DNA of 64,000 nucleotides from Diphasiastrum complanatum. Taxonomy: Eukaryota > Streptophyta > Lycopodiopsida > Lycopodiales > Lycopodiaceae. The notes under the pieces are model-generated. The model had not been told where the DNA came from. It did no database searches and saw nothing but the letters and a program-made list of their open reading frames with translations. This document shows, piece after piece, positions 1-14,069 of this stretch; the first letter of the stretch is position 1; each line of letters opens with the position of its first letter. The translations under genes were made by a program, and so were the position numbers. The stretch spans positions 14,085,658-14,149,657 of the forward strand of contig CM055102.1 in NCBI GenBank assembly GCA_029204225.1. The letters run 5' to 3'.

Positions 1-235
1 TTCAAACAAATGTGCAATGACCAATAACATCAACAGGACAAATTGCACTCTGATTATTATCAACAATGAGTACAATTGCATGAAGTTATAACTTCAGCTT
101 GTTGTGTGATAATGCTTATACAGATTAATAAGTTATCAGACTCGGAATATCAAAAGAAGTTTTATGATGAAGATTCTAAGTGTGATATACTACAAAATAT
201 CTGCAACTACTTTTGCTATAGTTATTACAATCATT
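1..235 (-). repeat. Partial copia LTR (same family as the LTR at 8068-8724)
   Basis: This stretch aligns almost base for base with 8159-8393 inside the complete LTR further right, including the shared run around TCAGACTCGGAATATC. The start is cut off by the window edge. The match ends near 235, where unrelated sequence begins. The remaining part of this LTR type reappears at 4228, with about 20 bp overlap, so either two LTR copies were broken here or one was split by a later event. Confidence 0.75.
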
Positions 236-1080
236 GGATATTAATCTCACTCCATGTGAGGATTCAACAAATTTCAATAAACTGATTTTCTATAGAAGAA
301 ATACAAGTTTGTAGTTTTACTCACATTCTATGGCGGTTTCTAGTTTCACACATGATTCAGCACAGACCTACAATGTCGAAAGGCACATAGCCTAAAATGA
401 TGAAAGGCAATGATTGGTGCAAAACCCTGACTTTGGTCAAGTCAATGAGAAATGTCAATTGACATAATAAAAAGATGGAGAACGGTGAAAACATTGACTT
501 AGAAATGTCGATCGGGATAATCCCAAAAATGCCAACAATTGGCGGAAATGTCAACCTAGAAATATCGATCACCATAATCCCATGATACTGATTTTTTGAG
601 ATAGATTTCGACCCACTTGTGAATCTAACATAGACATTGAATCCATGGAAATTCAAACACCGACAAATGTTGATTGGCATTTGTCGACATATATAGTACC
701 ACTCAAAATGTAGCCCTGGCTCTGCCAAGTTCAATTCGATTATCGCATTGGAGTAAAGGCCTCTTGTGAGTTCAAAAATCAATTTACCAATATCTATACT
801 ATGACCTTCAACCTGTAACTGACTGGAGTACGATTATGCTCCATGAATCTCATTACCAGTTTAAGTTGTTAACATTTTCTTGTAGTATAAACTAGTTTAT
901 TAGACTACATTGTTTCAATGCATGGTGGTCTAAGACATCTCAGAGAGAACTTCTTTATGTTTTGATTTATTTGTTACGTTATTTCAGTTTTCAATATTCG
1001 TGCAATTACTTCAAATTATATGTATCATGCATGTTTGTCACATGTGTCCCAGATGTAGCTCTATTTAGAATGATCATGTC
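236..1080. other. Unassigned sequence between LTR fragment and degraded copia
   Basis: No gene is recognisable here. An open frame on the minus strand at 357-782 has no motif I know and is probably chance. The stretch may include the 3' end or LTR of the degraded copia to its right, since a TATATA-like run lies near 690, but no LTR partner is visible in the window. Confidence 0.3.
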
Positions 1081-4000
1081 TTAATAAACAACATGTAGTT
1101 TTGACTTTGTGTGGAATGAGTCTTGCTTGAAATCATTATAGTTCATAGTTGTTGTGGTCTTTAGTTCAGAGTGATTCATGATGCAGACTAGCTCTTCTTG
1201 GATCCAAACCATAGAATGAGCCAAATAAAGTGCCTTAGCACTTGATAGCTCATTCTCAAGATCCACGACTGCTAACATTGTAGTCATTCATCTCTTGGCT
1301 ATGATTGCACTCAAATAGATAGTCACATTCTATCCAGCATGTTGTAACCATTTTGACTTGTGTATCTGTTGGCCATTTACAATACATGCCCAATGCACAA
1401 GGTACATAAATATTGAGGGCACTCACAGCCTCAATTTCCACTAGTTGATGAGCATTCCAATAACTCATACTAAGTAAAAACACTATCCCACCCAGTTTTT
1501 TATCAAATCTTAGCAATCAGAAAGTGAGGTGATCTTCCCTGAATAAATATCTGAAATTTTGGATTTGTCTTTTATTAATTTTGTCTAGTGATCAAGAATT
1601 AAGCTTACCTTAATTAGAAAAGTTCAATTAGTGACATTTGCAGGGGCTTTGCGGTGACTGAACTCTTCTAATATGAAGTTAGCTTAAAATATTGATCTAG
1701 AACCCATCCTAGTATATTGAAGAAATTAGATTATTGATTGTGTGAGGGCTTTGGTTGTAATCTAGTTCTCTTTTTAGTTTCTTAAGATACGACATCATTT
1801 TGTAACCATTGTTACTTGTTTCCATAAGATAGTGAGTGCAGTATAGCAACGTGCCAAATACAACATTGAATTGGTTTGAGTTGTATATTGACTAGCCCTT
1901 TTAGTATTTGATTCGTAGATCTATCTTGATAACAAGGACTGCTTGACTACCGGACTTAAAGTCTCAATGTAGTCGATATTTAAGATCTAAAAAAATCCTC
2001 TTGCAACAAGTCAATTGTTTCTTCAATCAATACTTCCATTTGCTTTGTATTTGACCTTGAACATCCATTTAAATTCAACAATAGTCCAAGTTTTCTTGAT
2101 TAGAGATGAATACTCTCTATCCATATATTAGAGTCTAATTGACTGAGTGCTTCTTTGAAAGTAGTCAATTCTCGAATGAGATAAGAAGAAGATTCATCAA
2201 TGTACCTATTAGGTGGTCTACGATCTCTTGTCAATTTTTTGGGAGGCAAATGAGGCTGATGATTATTTTCTTGGTTCGGAACGATAACATCATCTTGTCA
2301 TTCGCTATTGATAAGTTGTTCGTCTACAGTTGATGTATTCATATGGCATAAGCTCAATGTCTTTATGCATTTGTATATACATCTATAATCAGTAAATAGT
2401 CAATATATCAAGTATCAAATGATCCAATCTTTTTGCAAGCATTTGAAATCAGATGACCATTATAATTAATCAGTAGACACTATATATAATTGCGTCGATT
2501 AGGTTTAGATAGAAAGTCAAAATAACCTATCAACTGATCTTCAAACCATCGAAACTATTACAAAACTAAGAGTTAGTTTCGAGTACGTGGTTACTACCAC
2601 AATTGTCTTATGCTCATCATTTCACCTTACTTGTATTCTTTATGTTTTCAATCAATTCATTTTCTTGTTGCATTCAAAATAATGTTAGTATGTATGCTAC
2701 TCTGCCTTATTGTTCTATCTGATGTTGTTTTCTTACAAATTTGTTTGAACCATCTGTGACTTCCACAACTAGCAGTCATTAGACTTTTTATTTGTCTATG
2801 TAGTCGGCACTAGCAATTTTGGAGACTTTGAAGTCAGAACCAAGTAGAAATAGTCGAGTTGTTCGACTCAACATCCTAATTCGATTTGATAGGCATAGCA
2901 CATACACCGAGGAATCATTTCCACAAAAATATTTCCAACATGAAGTAGTATAACCATTGAAAATCATTTTAACATTGTGGGAGTCCCCAACTTCTTTCTT
3001 GCCTCCTTCAATATCTACGCATAGGCAATACATCTGAAAACTCTGAGATTCGATAATGATGGTTTGGAACCTATTCAAACGTCATAAGGCATTTTATTTG
3101 AGAGCCCTTTAGTTGAGCATCGCCCAGAAGAACTTAGGCAGTGTTGCATGAGCAAGCATACACTTAGCCATTCTGAGTAAGGTTCGATTCTAAGCAAGTC
3201 CATTCGACTAAGGTGAATAAGAAGTAATGAATTGTTACTCATGTCTTTGCTAAGACAATACTCCTTGAATTCAATTGAGATGTACTCTCCACTGTTGTCT
3301 GACCTCAATGTTTTGAGTATTTTACGAGTTTCGAGTTTAGCAACCTCCTTGAATAGTTTGAAGAGGTTGACAGCCTCTGATTTATGCTTAATGAAATAAA
3401 CATTTCTTCTCAAAAATTCATCGATAAAAGTAATAAAGTATTTTGCACCAACTGGCAAAGATAAGATTTGCATTGGGCCACATATATCTAATTGAACAAC
3501 ATCTAGAACATCTTTTGCCACATGCTTATGACTTGATCTAAATGAAATCCTAGTCTGCTTTCCGACAATCCAACTCTTATCTAGGCTGGGACGTCGATTT
3601 TCTTGTTTAATTGAGATCAAGTACTAAAGATTGTCTAAACATGTTCAATACATCTGTATGCATCTGTATGATTCAAGTGACCTAGCCTATGGTGCTAAAT
3701 TAATGCTTTATTAACTAAAACTAAAGTATTCAAGGCTTGACTTGTGTAAGAATAACAATGTCTCAATCTATATAAGTATCCATGTATGTTTCCAAGTGCA
3801 AGGATTTTATTCATCCTATCAAAAATTTTGCATTGATTAGATCAAATTCTACTCTAATATCTAAATCAATAATTCTTCTTACTGATAACAAAGTTTTCGA
3901 ATGTTTAGGTACATATAGAACATTAGATAGTAACTTGAATTTATCATGTTGAAAGCTTAATCTTATAGTACCTTCACATTCGATAATGTGCGTACTATTG

Positions 4001-4210
4001 CTCTAAGATAAACGAACTTCTTTGTATTATAAGGTGTATGAGACTTAAAATTTTCACGTTGACTGTTCTTATGTTGAGTGGCTCTAAATTGAAAAATCAA
4101 GCATTATCAACTTACGCTTTTTGATTGTTAATCATAAGCACTCAGTCATCCATGTCTTGAATAAGGGATTGTGATATCTCTATAACTACATTCGTCTGTT
4201 GATCTGATTA
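1081..4210 (-). pseudogene. Degraded Ty1/copia polyprotein X (protease-integrase-RT-RNase H remnants)
   Basis: Reading the minus strand from 4210 leftwards, the order is remnants after gag near 4100-4200, a GAG-pre-integrase region, and an integrase core at 3075-3620. The integrase has copia-like text such as LDICGPMQ, KYFITFIDEF and LRSDNSGEY. The start of reverse transcriptase follows near 2050-2170 (WMFKVKYKANG), and RNase H remnants lie at 1081-1290 (LSSAKALYLA, then HTKSKLHVVY). Stops and frameshifts are scattered throughout, so it is dead. It is a different, older copia family from the element at 4.2-8.7 kb. Its gag start appears to lie at 8725-8832, on the other side of that younger element. 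Confidence 0.75.
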
Positions 4211-4227
4211 TTTGTTGTTGGCGTTCT

Positions 4228-4594
4228 TCACTTTTACTTTTGCTATAGTTCTTACAACCACCTCATACAGTTACAAAGTAGGTGGTCTATGGACGCAAAG
4301 TCGTTGGGTCGGATTTTTGACTGGATTTCTGACCAACAGTATCGAAAATTACATAGGGTCGGATTTTGTACAAAAGATCAAAACATTTACATTGGTCGAA
4401 AAATATGTTGAGGGTCGAATTTTACGGGGTCAAAAAAATTAGACTTGACAAACACGCCCGGATAATTTAGTGAAGGGTTGGAAAAAAATCCGAACCGATC
4501 CGACCCAACCCAGGGTCAGAAAAATCTTTGTTTTGAACGGTTTTCAGGATGCCCATTAATACATGGATTTGAGGCTAAGCATTGAAATCCAACA
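4228..4594 (-). repeat. Truncated 3' LTR of copia element 1
   Basis: It matches 8368-8724 of the complete LTR and ends in the same AATCCAACA terminus at 4594. The opposite end is missing, since the match begins abruptly at about 4228. Next to its inner end lies a polypurine tract (4595-4603 read on the minus strand as AAGGGGGAG), as expected just inside the 3' LTR of a minus-strand element. Confidence 0.8.
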
Positions 4595-4603
4595 CTCCCC
4601 CTT

Positions 4604-7926
<3,323 letters not shown>

Positions 7927-8055
7927 TCTGGCTAAGCAAGATCGTTGGTAGTAACAACGATTTCAGAATATTGTTGGGTGCGCGCTTGCTAGTTCATTGT
8001 CTTGATAGAAACAAGACTAATAATCCGCAATGAGAAGCAGATTACTTGGATGCCC

Positions 8056-8067
8056 GCTCTGATAGCA
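8056..8067 (-). other. Primer-binding site of copia element 1
   Basis: The minus strand reads TGCTATCAGAGC, one base away from the usual initiator-tRNA-Met site TGGTATCAGAGC, directly abutting the LTR end at 8068. This fixes the element's orientation (5' LTR on the right) and its LTR boundary. Confidence 0.85.
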
Positions 8068-8724
8068 TGTCGAAAATCAGTGGGAATGAGCGAAAGCTGG
8101 GAACGAGCTAGATGCATAAATAAAAAATGTTAGCAACAAAATAGTTCAAATGATGGATTCAAACAAATGCGCAATGACCAATAACATCAGTAGGACAAAT
8201 CGCACTCTAATTATTATCAACAATGAGTACAATTGCATGAAGTTAAAACTGCAGCTTGTTGGGCGTGATAACGCTGATACAGATTAATAAATTATCAGAC
8301 TCGGAATATCAGAAGAAGTTTTCTGATGAAGATTCTAATTGTGATATACTACAAAATATCTACAACTACTTTTGCTATAGTTATTACAACTGCCTCATAC
8401 AGTTACAAAGTAGGCAGTCTATGGACGCGAAGTCGTTGGATCGGCCGACAGTATGGAAAATTACATAGGGTCAGATTTTATACAATGGATCGAAAAAATT
8501 TACACTGGGTCGAAAAATATGTTGAGGGTCGAATTTTCTAGGGTCGAAAAAATTAGACCCGATCCGACCCGCCGAGATCCAAGGTCGAACACCCCCGGAT
8601 AATTTAGTAAAGGGTCAAAAAAAATCCGAATCGATCCGACCAGATCGAAAAAATCTCTGTTTTGAACGATTTTTCATAATGCTCATTAATAAATGGATTT
8701 GAGGCTGAGCATTGAAATCCAACA
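8068..8724 (-). repeat. 5' LTR of copia element 1 (complete, 657 bp)
   Basis: It runs from TGTCGAAAATCAG to CATTGAAATCCAACA, i.e. TG...CA ended. The inner edge is set by the primer-binding site and the outer edge by the junction with foreign gag sequence at 8725. Related copies are at 1-235, 4228-4594 and 44330-44979. Confidence 0.9.
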
Positions 8725-8832
8725 AGCATCCCACAACTCATTGGCAATTATCATGGTCTTTATCTTAAATTTTTACAAATGATAGTTGAATCCATTCAGC
8801 TTGTCTACTATGAGACCAATTTTACCATCCAA
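8725..8832 (-). pseudogene. gag start of older copia X, cut by element 1
   Basis: The minus strand from about 8832 translates as a copia gag N-terminus (MDGKIGLIVDKLNGFNYH, one stop, then KFKIK and ANELWDA). It parallels the gag start at 39803. It is interrupted exactly at the outer LTR edge of element 1, which shows that element 1 inserted into it. Confidence 0.75.
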
Positions 8833-8949
8833 AAGTTAGTCTGTCGATAATCAAGATGATATATCGATGATCTAAGATTGAAAATTAGTATTTGATAATA
8901 TCATGACACTAATACCATGCAACGCTATGATTAGAATCAATATATATAA

Positions 8950-9424
8950 GATTCGATACCATGTTGGAAGAAGGCAAAAAATGCCTAGATAAAGAAAAGT
9001 GCATTCAATAGATGCAACTATCGGGCTATGCAGAATAATTCTTTCTTCAATGTATGACTATGCCTATCAAATTCAAACAATTATATCGTGACAATTGCCA
9101 TGTTCGATTCTACTTGATTCTAACTTTGAATCATCATAATATATGAGATTGATTTCGTAAACAAACATAAAAATAATAATATTGATGTGTGAAAGTGTTT
9201 GATGGCTTAAACAAAACTATAAGATAACGTAATCAGCTGAATACGCCTTGAAGTGTTAAAATGTAATAAGCTGCTAATTTTAATTAAGTGTGCCTCAAAG
9301 CACAGTAGGAATTTATGTGGCACGGCTCAAGTAGGAATTGTAAAGAAAGCATTGTAAAGTCAAGTTACTTACAGAATAAATTAAATCAAGTTAACTTAGA
9401 CTCTCAAGTTTCATAAATGAGCCA
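8950..9424 (-). repeat. Probable primer-binding site and 5' LTR of copia X
   Basis: At 8950-8961 the minus strand reads TGGTATCGAATC, whose first seven bases match the copia primer site. Immediately outside, from 8962, the sequence begins TGTTGGAAG, a plausible LTR terminus. The outer end near 9424 is only a guess, set by the start of the next copia fragment. No matching second LTR was found in the window. Confidence 0.5.
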
Positions 9425-10870
9425 TTAATAAGCATGTACCACTTCAACTCTTATGGACACAACTATATAAAGGCCAAATCCTTTGTATTCCATATTCACA
9501 AATTGATTCTCTACAAGAGACTTGAACCTCAAAAAAGTAACACCATAGCTTTTGAAATAAGAGGTAAACCAAGTGAATCTAGAGTAGTCATCAATGAAGG
9601 AGACAAACATAGTAGCACCACCATTGCTCCTAGTTGATGAAAAATCAACATCCGCGTGCACAAGTTGAAAAGGATGAAGAAACAAAGTGTTTCTATTACC
9701 AAAGCTCTGCTAGCTCTCAACTCCCAACCTAACAAATATCTCGAACTCGAAAACGAAGATCTCGAGCAACTCGAAAAACTAAAACCTCAAAAATCTTGAA
9801 GACGAAACATTCGCAAACAACATGAGCCTAACCGAAGGTCGAACGACGCGAAACGAAGATGATCGAGACACTCGAAGGTCAAATAGATGACGTCAACAAA
9901 AGAATGTTAAACCGTGCCTAATCCACCGCTCTTGTAATCTATGATTAGTTTTAGATTGTTTAATCTATCTAATCAAGATATTGCTCTGAATATATGCAAT
10001 TGCTAGATGCACTAATGAAGAGAATATACAGATAGACAAAATACAGAATAGAGAAGTCCGCCAGTGAGCGAGACATTGTAAGCAAGATCCACAGAAATCC
10101 AAGAAGTCCGCTAGTAAGCAAGACACAGTTCGTGGGAGAACATCGCTTCTCTCACACCAATGCGTTGTGTGAGTCTATCACACAGTGCTTAAACCAAGAG
10201 GATCAATAGATGTAGCTATCATGCACATATCATTCTAAATTGTCTGATCTTGATTGAATTATTGTCTGCTCATTGTTCGTGCATCTCATTCGCTTGTTTA
10301 TCTATTTCGCACATAGGTTCAATCTTGTTTTAACTTAAACGTAGGTCAACAGTGTTTGTCTACATTCTGGATGATTGTATGAATGATATAGCAAGCAGTG
10401 ACCAACAATCATATCCGAACTCCATCCGAATTTATTCGCGTTTCATTCGTTTCGATTCGCGATTTGTGTGCTTTTGCCAAAGCACATGCTTCACAAGCCT
10501 TACCATCATTTGCCAAAGATTTAGGCAAGCCAATTGCCTTCTCCTCCTTGATCATGAATTGCATGGATTTGAAGTTGAGATGGCCCAACCTTTTATGCCA
10601 AAGCTCCTCCTTGGACATCACAAACTCAGCCATCAAACCACAAAATTTAGCCTCCATTAGTATCTAACTTAAGAGTCTTCCAAAACTTGTCTCTCTTGCT
10701 ACCACTGCTTCATTGTTCTTGATCAAGCAAGCATCCACACCGAAATCAACTTGAAGACCATCATCAAGCATTTGACCAACACTTAAAAGATCCTTGGTGT
10801 GGCACAAAAAAAACACCATCTAGCTTCAAGATCTTGGTGGATCCTAAAGTGCCACTACTTAATATAAGTT
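9425..10870 (-). pseudogene. Copia fragment C (GAG-pre-integrase and integrase start), split by an insertion
   Basis: On the minus strand, 10870-10660 carries a degraded protease-side text (LLSVGQMLDDGLQVDFGVD). Next, 10657-10465 encodes ELWHKRLGHLNFKSM and CEACALAKAHK, the GAG-pre-integrase metal-binding region. The frame then breaks for about 745 bp and resumes at 9717-9425 with LVHADVDFSSTRSNGGA and FVSFIDDYSRFTW, the integrase core start. The rest of pol is absent. Confidence 0.8.
9718..10462. mobile_element. Unidentified insertion of about 745 bp inside copia fragment C
   Basis: It interrupts an otherwise continuous copia frame between the residues AKAHK and SFGNR. It has no coding sequence I recognise. 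It contains two diverged copies of AAGTCCGC.AGT.AGC.AGACA near 10051 and 10105. It could be a solo LTR or a small non-autonomous element. I could not define target duplications, so both ends are approximate. Confidence 0.45.
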
Positions 10871-12172
10871 CCGAGGGCCCAAAACATTTGGTCTAAATGT
10901 CAAGTAATAACAAAAAATATGAACCCAAGAAGTGTCAATAATATGCCTTTAACTAAACTACATGTATACCCCTTGGCTCCTAAGTTGCCTTTTTACAACT
11001 ACTCATATTTCAGCCTGCTACACCTTGAACATCAATGAGACTTCAGAGCCTGCCCAAATGGACATTTGTCTCTTTTCTTGCATCTTCGCAGTTGAATTAT
11101 CTACAAGTGCCTTTATAGACCATTTTGATTTTTAATGAAAAAATTGAAGCGCCTCACAGAACGCAATCTGCGGCAAAAGAAATTTACATGCCAACAACCA
11201 GAAAGTGCACAAAAGACATTAAAAAAAAGCACTAATTTTACACGCATACTTTTCACAACCACCACCGCCACCACACCTCCCAAAACAAAAAAAATGGCCC
11301 TAGCTGCCCACTGGTGCAACAAACTACAAGTTCGTGCATCTAACCTTGCCTTTCTTATTATGTATGAAGCTTATAATCCGATTATCGATACCATAAGTCA
11401 CATGAAGGTCGACAAAAATTCAATTATGCGAGCTGAATATTGTCTCAACATTGCGTGCAAGCTTGCTGGTGGTTCTCCGTATGTAGCATGAGGCCTCTCT
11501 CGCAGCTTCTTCCTGTCAATTCATCACACCCAAGCCCAAACTCCAACATAATGGACTTGTGACATTTAGAATGAACCATCACACAAAGCTGTCCTATCAT
11601 GCTCCCTTACGTGCACCACAACATATGAAATCCAGAACCTGGTATAAAAAGGGTATCCCTTAACAAGAATTTACCTGAGAAAACATAGTGGAAGCTTGTC
11701 TCATCAGTCAAGTTATGGACAGCAGACAAAACTACCCTATTCAGTTGCATAAATTGAAAGGATAGGCCAAAGAAAATAATTCTCATTGTTGGAACAAGGT
11801 CGTCACTGTTTTGAAAGTCTCTCATCGTTTAGATTGATCTCAAAGACATGAGACTGGAACAAGCTTTTACTTATTGTAAAAACTGTACATTTGCATCGAC
11901 TGTGCTGTACATTTGCATTGAGTGTGAGTAGACCAGATGTTTAACTAGATTACAGACTCGTTCATAACTAGAGATTCAATCTCTGCACAAGCTGTGATTT
12001 GAAAAAAATGTGAATGTTTGACAGAATTACAGTCTCATCCAAGCAATCTTAGTACCTCAAGAACGGTAAGATTTATGAGTTTCGATATGATATAGACAGC
12101 CTCGTAGGCAGCTACAATAACTAAAAACATATGTATACAGTGTATGAACATGAGCTGTATAGATTTTGAAAC
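10871..12172. other. 3' flank of the host gene, nothing recognised
   Basis: This is non-coding sequence downstream of the host gene's stop codon. The part next to 12172 should include its 3' untranslated region. Short open frames at 11135-11491 (plus) and 11607-11825 (minus) have no motif and no obvious splice context. Confidence 0.4.
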
Positions 12173-12288
12173 TCAACAACCTTTTTCTGCACTTAACATA
12201 CATAGATACAAAATAACACGACCGTCCTCTCCTGCTACTGCAAGGCTAGCTGATGCCTGATGTGCTGCTATGCAAGTAATAGTTGAAC
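12173..12288 (-). CDS. Exon 10 (last) of the FYR/WD40 gene
   Basis: It follows a TTGCAG acceptor and encodes [20 protein letters not shown] and then GRVILYL up to the TGA at 12175-12173. This is the final WD40-type blade. It enters in phase 1, completing the glycine codon begun in exon 9. Confidence 0.88.
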
Positions 12289-13633
12289 CTGCAAGTCAAA
12301 GAAGAAGAATAACCTCAAATAAGAGTTCAGGAACCAAAACTCAGAGCATAGAAACATTTAATCTCCAACCCTGATTAAAACTCGCTGTTATCTATTTCCC
12401 TGGCTTGAAAAGCTAGATTTACCCTATTTAAGCTTAAATTATATAACCGTGTTGGTAAAAACCAGACCTTCAAGCTCGAGAAGTTCAATGGCCCGTCTAC
12501 CAGTAAGGATATCCCACAAGTAGACTTTGCCATTTGTAACACCAGCCACACCATAACGGCCCATCACAGTTGCCACAGATGCTCTGCAACATGATTGAGC
12601 ACAAACCCAAAAAATCGCCAACATTTAAATTCTTTGCTGCTTGTATGTTTCAAATAGGAGCAATACTGGCCAAGCAAAAACTGCACTGAATGTTTTCATG
12701 TGATGTTCATTTGCAGAACTAAAATAAATGAGTCTGCTGAGATGTTTCCCAAATATGCTGAGCAATTACACTATGCTTAGAATAAACAAAAGAAACATTC
12801 ATTGCAACTATAAGTTGCCTAGCAAATAATGATCAAGATATAGTTGTGACTCTGCTTACCTGTCATCCAAGTTGATGCCAGTAACGACTGCACTCTCCTT
12901 CGTTAATGCAGCCATTTTCCAACCTCCCACTGTCCATTTGCCACAAATTTCTTGATCGACACAATCTTTGATGGAAGGCTTTTCATTCATTGCTTTATGA
13001 ACCTCGGCCATTACTACTAAACAGAAATATGGAATTGGCATAAAGCTATTTGGTTGCTTTTCAAAAGCATGCACCATGACATCTTTTCCTGAACAAGTGT
13101 GCCCATTCTTTATCATCTTTTTTATTGAGCAAAAATTGGCAGTAGGATTGTTTTCTCCGCTCCAAGCCAGTAAACGGTTATCTAGTATGTAAGCCTTAGG
13201 GAAAAAATACTCATTCGACTGGAAAGATAAAAGGAGCACTCTGTTCCTCAGATCCCTGAACAGAAAAGTTGAGAACACAGTGTCATCGCAGAACTATCGG
13301 AAAAACGTTTTCCTAGCAAAGTTTTTCTGAAAATTTTCAAACATTCTATAATATTTAAGCAACAAAGACAACACTTTATGACCTGAAACTGCATTCTGAT
13401 TCTTGAGCAACAGCTTCGTACATAAAGCGAAACTCAACGAGCAAAATATTATTTGTGAATAGCTGACAGGATTTATAGTGGACCCTCTAGGACTCCAGAG
13501 GTTGCACCAATGTTTCCTCGAAACGACCCCGTTTCGAAACACAGTTTCAGCATTCGAAACAACTGTAAAAAGAAAGGCAAATTTTTTTGCTAATACCGTG
13601 CGGTACGGAGGGCTGACTCCTCACACCTTTTGG

Positions 13634-13702
<69 letters not shown>

Positions 13703-13726
13703 GTGTGTGTCTAGTGTGTGGAGAGG

Positions 13727-13759
<33 letters not shown>

Positions 13760-13764
13760 TGAGT

Positions 13765-13815
<51 letters not shown>

Positions 13816-14025
13816 ACTTGAGTGTTGTGAGTGTGTGTGTGACATGTGTATGTGTGTGTGTGTGTGTGTGTGTGAAGTAGACGGTGTGTTGTGTGAGAGA
13901 GAGGGAGGCAGGAAGAGAGTGTGTGACGTGTGTGTGTGAAAGAGAGGGAGTGTGTGTGTGTGTGTGTGTGACGTGTGTGTGTGTGTGTGTGTGACGTAGA
14001 GGGAGTGTGTGTGTGAGGGAGCGTG

Positions 14026-14069
<44 letters not shown>

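Noticed and set aside
357-782. 141-codon minus-strand frame
   Set aside because: No motif, AT-rich codons, and it lies between transposon fragments.
4513-4594. Solo LTR interpretation of 4228-4594
   Set aside because: The adjoining polypurine tract and continuous copia pol show that it is the 3' LTR of element 1.
11135-11491. 118-codon plus-strand frame as a neighbouring gene
   Set aside because: No recognisable domain and a composition like the flanking non-coding DNA. Support is insufficient.
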